From the NCBI GenBank assembly GCA_027035445.1, contig JALVUT010000140.1, positions 1 through 12,339 of the forward strand: a DNA stretch of 12,339 bases. The letters run 5' to 3'. This document shows positions 7,475 through 12,339 of the stretch, in pieces (within the stretch, counting starts at the first letter, position 1; each line of letters starts with the position of its first letter). The translations under genes and the position numbers were made by a program. The notes beneath the pieces were generated by a model that saw only the letters and a list, made by a program, of their open reading frames with translations, ran no database searches and was not told where the DNA came from. This stretch comes from Thermococcus sp. (GTDB lineage Archaea > Methanobacteriota_B > Thermococci > Thermococcales > Thermococcaceae).

Positions 7475-8395
7475 ATGTTGGGTACCGCCCAGATGATCCA
7501 GCTGATGGCAGGTGGTTTTCTTCTGGCAATTGGAGCCGCTGGGATAGTACTTTCTTACCTGGACTCTTTCAGGCTTAGGAAACCGGCTGCAGAGCTGGCC
7601 AAGAGAATAATCGTGTCCTTCTTCCTCTTTGGGATTCTAGGAGGAACCGCCGAGGTATTCACTGTGGTCTGGAATGTTAACATGTGGGTTCTGATAGCGA
7701 CATTTGTTACGCTGGGCTACCTAGTGATGGCATTCGCTGCCCTTCGGTACCTCCATGTGCTTAGCAGGATCGGGAGGGAGAAAGCGATGGATGAAGTCGA
7801 AGGAGAGAGACTGCCCCTCCCGCACACGCTAATGATCTCCAACCCAGAGGAGGCGAAATACCTCCTTATCACGATCAAAGAGCACTACGGGAAACCGCTC
7901 CTCGCCATAGGACGAGATCATCCCCGGATGTGGGAGGAAAGATACGGATTGAAACCCGATGGCTATATCTGGCTCACGAGGGTGGACCACCCCACTGCTG
8001 TGAGCCCCAGCAGCCTGCACGTGGTTAACGGAGAGATAGTCAGGTTCCTACACAATAACCCGCGCGGGATCGTGTACCTTGAGGGCATTGAGGTTATCCT
8101 GCTGTATCTTGATTTCAACTCACTCGCTAAGTTTCTCCTAGGGGTCAGGGACCTGGTACTCGTTGAGAATGCGTATTTTATGATCCTGGCATCACCTGAA
8201 ACCCTCACCGAGAGGCAGTACTCGACACTGCTCCGTGAGTTCAAAAAACCCAACATCAAAGAACTCCTAGAGCGTCTTACTGGGGTGGCCCTCTTCGGTT
8301 CAGTGTCCCATGCTAAAGAAGGAAAAGGGAAACCCATAAAAGATACAGGCGGAGGGAAAGATGCCGGCGATAAGGGTACCAAAAACAGAGGCTGA
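7475..8395 (+). CDS. Membrane protein with DUF835 domain
   Basis: A 306-residue protein of unknown function, of a type common in Thermococcales. Three membrane helices occupy about residues 6-30, 44-66 and 70-90. The cytoplasmic-looking remainder (about 105-280) is a DUF835 domain, recognised by the succession WLTRVDHPTAVSPSSLHVV, then IVRFLHNNPRGIVYLEGIEV, then LLYLDFNSLAKFLLGVRD and SPETLTERQYSTLLREF. The last 30 residues are a low-complexity Gly/Lys/Asp tail (KEGKGKPIKDTGGGKDAGDK) that is probably unstructured. The tail is also the region where the next gene starts inside this one, so part of its odd composition may reflect overlapping coding constraint. DUF835 is suspected to be sensory, but no activity is established. 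Confidence 0.85.
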   Translation: MLGTAQMIQLMAGGFLLAIGAAGIVLSYLDSFRLRKPAAELAKRIIVSFFLFGILGGTAEVFTVVWNVNMWVLIATFVTLGYLVMAFAALRYLHVLSRIGREKAMDEVEGERLPLPHTLMISNPEEAKYLLITIKEHYGKPLLAIGRDHPRMWEERYGLKPDGYIWLTRVDHPTAVSPSSLHVVNGEIVRFLHNNPRGIVYLEGIEVILLYLDFNSLAKFLLGVRDLVLVENAYFMILASPETLTERQYSTLLREFKKPNIKELLERLTGVALFGSVSHAKEGKGKPIKDTGGGKDAGDKGTKNRG

Positions 8396-9371
8396 ACCTG
8401 TAAAAAGAGATCTCAAACGACTCGGCCTCTACGACGGGAAGAGACGGCCCAAAAGAGAGGAAAACTACGTTCTCCTGCCTATTGTGGCTGATCCTCGCGC
8501 AGAAAAGCTCAAGTATAAGGTTATTCCGGTTGAGCTTCCCATGAGACCGGAGAGGCAGATTTACAAAAACCTTGAGAGCGTGCTGGGGGAGAAGCTAACT
8601 CCAGAGGAAATGAAGCACCTCCGGAGATACGATATAATAGGGGACATAGCGATAACCCAAATACCCCCTGAGCTTGAGGGCAGAAAGGAGGAGATCGTTA
8701 GGGCTCTCCTGAAGGTGCACCCATTTCTGAAGGTTGTGGCTGTGAAGGGCTTCCACAGGGGAGCCTTCCGGATAAGAGACTACTCCATAATCTGGGGTGA
8801 GAAGAGACTTGAAACACTCCACAGGGAAAACGGCGTTGAGATAAAGGTGGATCTCTCAAAGGCCTTCTTCAACCCGAGGATGAAAGGGGAGAGACATCGC
8901 CTGGCCCAGCTTGTTAAGGATGGTGAAAGGATTCTCATACCGTTCGCCGGAGTGCTTCCTTATGCCCTTGTGATAGCGCGTTACAGACGGGTTAGGATTA
9001 CGGCGGTGGAGCTCAATGAGGAAGCCTATCAGCTTGGCCTTGAGAACATAGGGCTCAACAGGAAGCGCCTGAAGGGAGAGGTAGAGTTCATCCGCGGGGA
9101 TGCATTCGAAGTTCTTCCGGAGCTTCCAACCTACGACCGCGTGATAAGTCCAACTCCAAGGGGCGTTAATGCGCTGGCCTTAACCCTGGGCAAAGCGGGG
9201 AGATGGCTCCACTACTACGACTTCGTGGGCGAGGCAGAGATAGCGGACTTCAAAGAGAGGATAATAGGGGAGTGCACCCTACAGGGGAAGGAGTGCGACG
9301 TGAAGGTAAAGAAGGTCAGCGACTTCAAGCCTCACGTCTTCAAGGTCTGCGCGGACGTGATTCTAAGGTGA
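8361..9371 (+). CDS. taw22: tRNA-G37 N1-methyltransferase / wyosine C7-methyltransferase, Trm5a (Taw22) type
   Basis: An S-adenosylmethionine enzyme acting at position 37 of tRNA-Phe. The Pyrococcus abyssi homologue (333 residues) makes m1G37 and also methylates C7 of 4-demethylwyosine, leading to isowyosine. This 336-residue protein resembles it along its length: LGLYDGKRRP near 21-30, VELPMRPERQIYKNLE at 57-72, YDIIGDIAI at 90-98, KVDLSKAFFNPRMKGERHR at 162-180, SAM motif I GERILIPFAGVLPY at 188-201, TAVELNEEA at 214-222. The catalytic loop reads SPTPRG (263-268) instead of the NPP of ordinary Trm5, the hallmark of the Trm5a class. ATG at 8361 follows GGAGGG (8351-8356) and lies inside the DUF835 gene by 35 nt. 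Activity on C7 is inferred. Confidence 0.85.
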   Translation: MPAIRVPKTEAEPVKRDLKRLGLYDGKRRPKREENYVLLPIVADPRAEKLKYKVIPVELPMRPERQIYKNLESVLGEKLTPEEMKHLRRYDIIGDIAITQIPPELEGRKEEIVRALLKVHPFLKVVAVKGFHRGAFRIRDYSIIWGEKRLETLHRENGVEIKVDLSKAFFNPRMKGERHRLAQLVKDGERILIPFAGVLPYALVIARYRRVRITAVELNEEAYQLGLENIGLNRKRLKGEVEFIRGDAFEVLPELPTYDRVISPTPRGVNALALTLGKAGRWLHYYDFVGEAEIADFKERIIGECTLQGKECDVKVKKVSDFKPHVFKVCADVILR

Positions 9372-9387
9372 CATCAGAGGGGATCGA

Positions 9388-9431
9388 TTGCATCCTTATG
9401 CAACTCCTTTACTTCTTACTCATAGTAAAGG
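9388..9431. repeat. Two inverted repeats upstream of the secreted-protein promoter
   Basis: TTGCAT-CCTT-ATGCAA (9388-9403) is a perfect 6-bp inverted repeat with a 4-nt centre. CCTTTAC (9406-9412) and GTAAAGG (9425-9431) are 7-bp arms around 12 nt. Together they fill the space between the Trm5a stop (9371) and the BRE/TATA element at 9432. Dimeric regulators binding just upstream of the BRE commonly act as activators in Thermococcales, so these are candidate operators; the second could instead be a terminator-like hairpin for the Trm5a message. Confidence 0.5.
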
Positions 9432-9445
9432 GAAAAGCTTATAAG
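9432..9445 (+). promoter_or_regulatory. Strong BRE/TATA promoter of the secreted-protein gene
   Basis: GAAAA followed by GCTTATAAG (9437-9445) is the most canonical BRE-TATA element in the window. It predicts a transcription start near 9466 and a leader of about 29 nt containing GAGGTGA at 9484-9490. Confidence 0.65.
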
Positions 9446-9494
9446 GGCAGAGAGATTAAGATGTATTGCACACAATCTGCAAGAGGTGAACCAT

Positions 9495-10052
9495 GTGAAG
9501 TGGAAGCCGTTGTTCGCAGTCCTGTTGGGACTGCTGATAGTTGGAGTAACGTCAGGAAGTGCAGCTGCCACCGTTTGGGGGGTTCCTGCAGGTTCTGCCA
9601 CTGGGAGTACAGGTGGTGGGATAAACCCCCATATACAGGTCTCTGGTTCCTATGATGGGGTGACTGTGAGCTTCAGCGTCTCTTGGAACGACCACAATGG
9701 TGCAGCATGGGGGGTTTATCAGTATGGAGTCTACGATGACACAATTCACAAGTATATCATCTTCTCTCATGGGAGCAGAAGGGCAGTTAAAGGTTACACC
9801 ACTCCAATAATTCCCATAACTACTGTGACATATTCTGTTGATATAACCCTAAGTTATACCCATGCAAGTCCAAGTGCGTGGGGTGGATATAACGTAGTGA
9901 CCCACTATCACGTGATCGTCAAAAAAACGGTGTCTCATCCATTCACAGGATCCAGTACCAAGACGATAGTAGACGTTCACAAAACACTACAGGGTTACGT
10001 GCCAAGTCCCAAACTTCTCCAAAGCATTAACGTAATCGGCAAGAAGAATTAA
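9495..10052 (+). CDS. Secreted protein with internal duplication, function unknown
   Basis: A 185-residue protein with a Sec-type signal peptide (KWK, then hydrophobic 5-18, then TSGSAAA; cleavage likely near 25). The mature part has no cysteine and is rich in Gly, Ser, Thr, Val, aromatics and histidine (about ten His), with alternating hydrophobic residues typical of beta strands. Two segments align without gaps 57 residues apart: residues 58-80 (SFSVSW...AAWGVY) and 115-137 (ITLSYT...SAWGGY), both ending in AWG-x-Y; a third WG occurs near 28. This suggests a duplicated beta unit. The start is GTG 9495, with GGTGA (9485-9489) 5 nt before; GTG 9486 would overlap the ribosome site. I recognise no family. 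It opens a cluster with ABC transporter genes, so it may be a surface or released protein served by that transporter. Confidence 0.75.
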   Translation: MKWKPLFAVLLGLLIVGVTSGSAAATVWGVPAGSATGSTGGGINPHIQVSGSYDGVTVSFSVSWNDHNGAAWGVYQYGVYDDTIHKYIIFSHGSRRAVKGYTTPIIPITTVTYSVDITLSYTHASPSAWGGYNVVTHYHVIVKKTVSHPFTGSSTKTIVDVHKTLQGYVPSPKLLQSINVIGKKN

Positions 10053-10060
10053 AATTTATG

Positions 10061-10079
10061 AGTTTGTTTTTACTTCTTT
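10061..10079 (+). terminator. Possible T-tract terminator after the secreted-protein gene
   Basis: AGTTTGTTTTTACTTCTTT begins 9 nt after the stop at 10052. Archaeal polymerase stops at such T-rich runs without a hairpin. If partial, it would leave the secreted protein more abundant than the transporter components downstream. Confidence 0.45.
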
Positions 10080-10117
10080 ATTTATCTATTGCTATGCGTT
10101 TAGTTTCCAAGAGGGAT
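10077..10117 (+). promoter_or_regulatory. Possible second promoter and ribosome site in front of the ABC cluster
   Basis: TTTATTTATC (10077-10086) could serve as a TATA box, predicting a start near 10107, right before GAGGGAT (10111-10117) and the ATG at 10123. It overlaps the T-tract, so the two roles are hard to separate by eye. Confidence 0.35.
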
Positions 10118-10122
10118 CTGAG

Positions 10123-10911
10123 ATGAAGCGTCATGTACTTCTTGCACTTCTTGCAATAGTGGCGATATTGGGGTACCAATATGGGATGGTAGTAAGTGTA
10201 CCACTGAGCTGGAGTGGGGGTGTTACATTGCTTGGAAACATCAATGGCGGGTATGGCTTTACAGTACAGAACTTAACCACCGAGAACAACGGCTCGGTCT
10301 ACACGGTGACCATGTGGGTAAGGATTGAAAACTGCACCAACATCAACATCTCCTGTTCAGTGACAAATTCAATAACAAAAAAGGTTACATTCGTTGTCAA
10401 GAGGGACACCAACACATTTCTTCTCAATGGTAAACCAGCTTTTTTCGCATTCTACTGGCCGAATTACACCCTCTCCAGGAGTTTCTACAACCTTGGCAAC
10501 GAGCTTAAACCCTCGAGGACTGAAATATACTTCCATAACAGTAGTAAAAGGAATTCCATCGGATGGGGAGTGGATCTTACGGGCCATCCACGGACGGTTG
10601 AGGCATGTACCGGGGTCTCCCCTCCTCCGAACCTCACGTGCCTTGAGACCGAAATTCAAAACTTCACCACAGACCTCATTTTCAAGGGGCCATATCCAGT
10701 TTCAGTTCAGATCTACTACAACTCTGACCCATTTGGGATAATAAAGGATCATCCTGTGATCCTGACAGAGAGCGTCATTAGTTCCCCTCAGGCGAAAGAG
10801 TTTCTGAGGTCTATCCCCGACGTTTCAGAGAGCAATCCCGTTAAAATGTACCTGGAAATTGCAGGTGTGATAGTCCTTGCTGGGCTGATAATATGGAGGT
10901 TGAAAAGATGA
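10123..10911 (+). CDS. Sequon-rich extracellular protein with C-terminal membrane anchor
   Basis: A 262-residue protein of no family I recognise. An N-terminal hydrophobic stretch (about 5-28) looks like a signal peptide, and a single helix near 243-258 followed by RLKR anchors the C-terminus with positive charges inside. The domain between therefore faces outside. It carries eight N-X-S/T glycosylation sequons (Asn50, 56, 70, 75, 114, 139, 170, 180) and four cysteines (71, 78, 162, 173) that could form two disulfides. All eight sequons lie in the first 180 residues. ATG at 10123 follows GAGGGAT. Its stop overlaps the permease start (ATGA, 10908-10911), so the two are translationally coupled. 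It could be an extracytoplasmic accessory subunit or receptor of the ABC system; that is inference. Confidence 0.8.
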   Translation: MKRHVLLALLAIVAILGYQYGMVVSVPLSWSGGVTLLGNINGGYGFTVQNLTTENNGSVYTVTMWVRIENCTNINISCSVTNSITKKVTFVVKRDTNTFLLNGKPAFFAFYWPNYTLSRSFYNLGNELKPSRTEIYFHNSSKRNSIGWGVDLTGHPRTVEACTGVSPPPNLTCLETEIQNFTTDLIFKGPYPVSVQIYYNSDPFGIIKDHPVILTESVISSPQAKEFLRSIPDVSESNPVKMYLEIAGVIVLAGLIIWRLKR

Positions 10912-11699
10912 GGCCCCTCAAGTTCATTGGAATTGAACTCAAATCAATGCCCCAGTTCATTGGAACCTTACTCTTGACTCCCGCGGTTATGGTGTACTTA
11001 ATATGGGACAAGTTATCAAACGTGAACATCACACTGAGTTCATCAGTTTTTCCCGCAAACCCCACCCTCCAAGACCATATTCTCTTTAACCTAACGAGAA
11101 AGACGGGGATATTTACGAGCTTCACCATCGCACAGCAAGGGGCATTTTACAACGCTGTTTCAGTGACGATACTTTTTGAATTCCTCGTAGGTGGTCTTTT
11201 GGCGGCTGCCATCTTCGGGGTTCCCATGACAAGGGGGACGATAATACATGACATCGCCTCGCTGGGAAGCAAGAGAAAAACGTTAGCGGTAAGGGGATTG
11301 TTCCTAATCCTCTGCGCCCTCTTACTTGCTGGCTTATCGGCAATCTTCCTGTTTTACCTACCCCAAGTGTTCGGGGTACACTCCGACATCAGGTTTCTCC
11401 TTTCGGTTTTGACTACCTCTTTCCTGACGATCATAACCTCAGCTGCTCTAGTCCTGTCCCTCGTGGCCCTATCGCGCGACCTTATAGTTCCCCTCATCGG
11501 GGTATTTGCGGTATTCATTGGAACGTTCGGAGGATCTAACCTGTCACACCTACTTCTACCGTTCAAAGATTTGACGTTTGTCCTGTGGAACGCGGGACGT
11601 TTCGGCCATCCGGGTGCCTATATATATACTGGTCTCGCCATTTACGGTGCCCTAACCGTTCTGAGTGTCAAGGCATTTGAGGGGGGTGATTACTATTAA
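10908..11699 (+). CDS. ABC-2-type transporter permease (six-helix membrane protein)
   Basis: A 263-residue polytopic membrane protein with helices at about 16-34, 83-105, 130-151, 163-188, 192-208 and 236-255. There is a long first extracellular loop (35-82, with two sequons, Asn40 and Asn61), and a charged cytoplasmic loop between helices 2 and 3 (MTRGTIIHDIASLGSKRKTL) that sits where ABC-2 permeases contact their ATPase. Sequence similarity to a named family is not obvious; the call rests on topology and the ABC ATPase two genes downstream. GGAGGT (10895-10900) is 7 nt before ATG 10908, which overlaps the previous stop; the in-frame ATG at 10893 would precede this ribosome site. It probably moves a substrate outward or extracts something from the membrane. 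Confidence 0.75.
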   Translation: MRPLKFIGIELKSMPQFIGTLLLTPAVMVYLIWDKLSNVNITLSSSVFPANPTLQDHILFNLTRKTGIFTSFTIAQQGAFYNAVSVTILFEFLVGGLLAAAIFGVPMTRGTIIHDIASLGSKRKTLAVRGLFLILCALLLAGLSAIFLFYLPQVFGVHSDIRFLLSVLTTSFLTIITSAALVLSLVALSRDLIVPLIGVFAVFIGTFGGSNLSHLLLPFKDLTFVLWNAGRFGHPGAYIYTGLAIYGALTVLSVKAFEGGDYY

Positions 11700-12129
11700 A
11701 CGGCCATTCCTGGTGCTATTTCTAGTCGCGTCACTAGTCTCAGTTGGCGTTGCAGGGTTGCTGTACTTCCATACAACCCTATCCCCTTCCCGTGTTGATG
11801 TGCTGTTTCAGATTCCCTCAATCGAAAAACACTCCTCAATAGTTCAGGTTGCCAGCAATGAAATCATGCTACCTGTTACTGGAGAATACTCGATTAGAAT
11901 AAAGGGAAACGCTGAACTTTACATCCAAACAGCCTCAAAACTGTACAAAAATCCCAGGGAAGTAGACGTTCAAAAGTCCCGCGTTGTACGGGTGATACTG
12001 CTAAACCAGAGCACAGACGTCCGCGTTGAGTTACGTCATACAGGTGCCCCAGATCTCAGGTTGCTCCTCCTAACACTTGTAATCGGTGGGGTGATTGGTC
12101 TTGCTGTTGGAATGCTCAAATTTGAGTAA
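11686..12129 (+). CDS. Small protein with two membrane anchors and an extracellular domain
   Basis: About 147 residues: a helix near 8-29, an external domain of about 95 residues (30-124) rich in beta-type alternation (EYSIRIKGNAELYIQTASKL, VDVQKSRVVRVILL), and a second helix near 125-143 ending KFE inside. No cysteines and no family I recognise. The start is uncertain. No ATG is available; GTG 11686 is given here. However, GGTGA at 11685-11689 would best serve a non-standard ATT at 11695, five bases away, exactly overlapping the permease stop (ATTAA). GTG 11665 is a third option. It sits between permease and ATPase and overlaps the ATPase gene by 29 nt, so it probably belongs to the same complex. 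Confidence 0.7.
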   Translation: MITIKRPFLVLFLVASLVSVGVAGLLYFHTTLSPSRVDVLFQIPSIEKHSSIVQVASNEIMLPVTGEYSIRIKGNAELYIQTASKLYKNPREVDVQKSRVVRVILLNQSTDVRVELRHTGAPDLRLLLLTLVIGGVIGLAVGMLKFE

Positions 12130-12339
12130 GGCATACGGAGAAGTTAAAGCATTGAAGGACGTATCACTCGCTCTGGAGAAAGGCCTTTCCTTGATTCTCG
12201 GGCCGAATGGCAGTGGAAAAACAACACTCCTAAAGATAATTTCAAGGATAACGGAACCCGATAAGGGGAGCATTAAACTCTTCGGGAAATCGTACAAAGA
12301 GTACCCAGCCCATAGAATCGGGTTTTCGTTCGAGAAGAC
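12101..12339 (+). CDS. ABC transporter ATP-binding protein, cut by the window edge
   Basis: The first 79 residues of an ABC ATPase continue to the edge. The start of an ABC domain is plain: LLECSNLSKAYGEVKALKDV, then the Walker A GPNGSGKTT at 34-42, then EPDKGSIKLFGKSY. The Q-loop region reads HRIGFSFEK, where a glutamate or other residue seems to take the place of the usual glutamine. Signature, Walker B and switch histidine lie beyond the window. No ATG or GTG is available. TTG 12101 is chosen because GGTGA at 12090-12094 precedes it by 6 nt and it supplies the expected first strand; TTG 12107 and 12122 are alternatives. It overlaps the preceding gene by 29 nt and would power the permease at 10908-11699. 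Confidence 0.9.
   Translation, partial: MLLECSNLSKAYGEVKALKDVSLALEKGLSLILGPNGSGKTTLLKIISRITEPDKGSIKLFGKSYKEYPAHRIGFSFEK

Noticed and set aside
7053..7529. Minus-strand open frame of 158 codons
   Set aside because: Antisense shadow of moaA, which has all its cluster cysteines; translation is low-complexity Pro/His/Ser-rich.
9493..9498. ATG immediately followed by TGA overlapping the secreted-protein start, as a minimal regulatory ORF
   Set aside because: A six-base coincidence with nothing to support use; GTG 9495 has the well-placed ribosome site.
9203..9655. Plus-strand open frame of 150 codons spanning the Trm5a end and the secreted-protein start
   Set aside because: It crosses a clear gene end, a promoter and a signal-peptide gene in a different frame; no domain or ribosome site.
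9495..10052. Secreted protein as a lactococcin-972-like bacteriocin
   Set aside because: Secretion, aromatics and a neighbouring ABC transporter are suggestive, but I cannot see the family's specific pattern; kept only as one option in the module hypothesis.

Overview
The window reads as a hyperthermophilic euryarchaeon of the order Thermococcales (Thermococcus/Pyrococcus type). It carries RadB, the AU-binding ribonuclease FAU-1, a Trm5a/Taw22-type wyosine methyltransferase, DUF835 and DUF1614 proteins. It also shows GGTGA/GGAGG ribosome sites, frequent GTG/TTG starts and archaeal TATA boxes 20-30 nt upstream of short-leader genes. No tRNA, rRNA, CRISPR array or insertion sequence was found.

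Layout. 1-1558 (minus strand): prs (PRPP synthetase, 3' end cut by the window edge), preceded by a DUF1614 membrane protein. 1788-3134 (plus): a UlaG-like metal-dependent hydrolase and radB, probably one transcript. 3135-4264: an accessory patch. It holds a frameshifted relic of a type IIG/ISP-like restriction-methylase on the minus strand, then an intact vapBC toxin-antitoxin pair on the plus strand. 4261-6391 (minus): a coiled-coil/winged-helix-like protein followed by FAU-1, overlapping by 35 nt. 6510-9371 (plus): moaA (molybdopterin biosynthesis), a membrane DUF835 protein, and a Trm5a-type tRNA-G37 methyltransferase that overlaps the DUF835 gene by 35 nt.

9372-12339 (plus): the most intriguing part. 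A strong promoter with two inverted repeats in front of it drives a cysteine-free secreted protein with an internal duplication. Then come a sequon-rich, membrane-anchored extracellular protein, a six-helix ABC-2-type permease, a small protein with two membrane anchors, and an ABC ATPase cut by the right edge. The last four overlap or nearly overlap, so they look translationally coupled. I recognise none of the three extracellular proteins. The set reads as a dedicated ABC system working on or with a secreted surface protein (export, maturation, or self-protection), but its substrate cannot be told from sequence.

The rest is mostly core metabolism and RNA/DNA maintenance. The two accessory segments (methylase relic plus vapBC; secreted-protein/ABC cluster) are where strain-specific biology is most likely.
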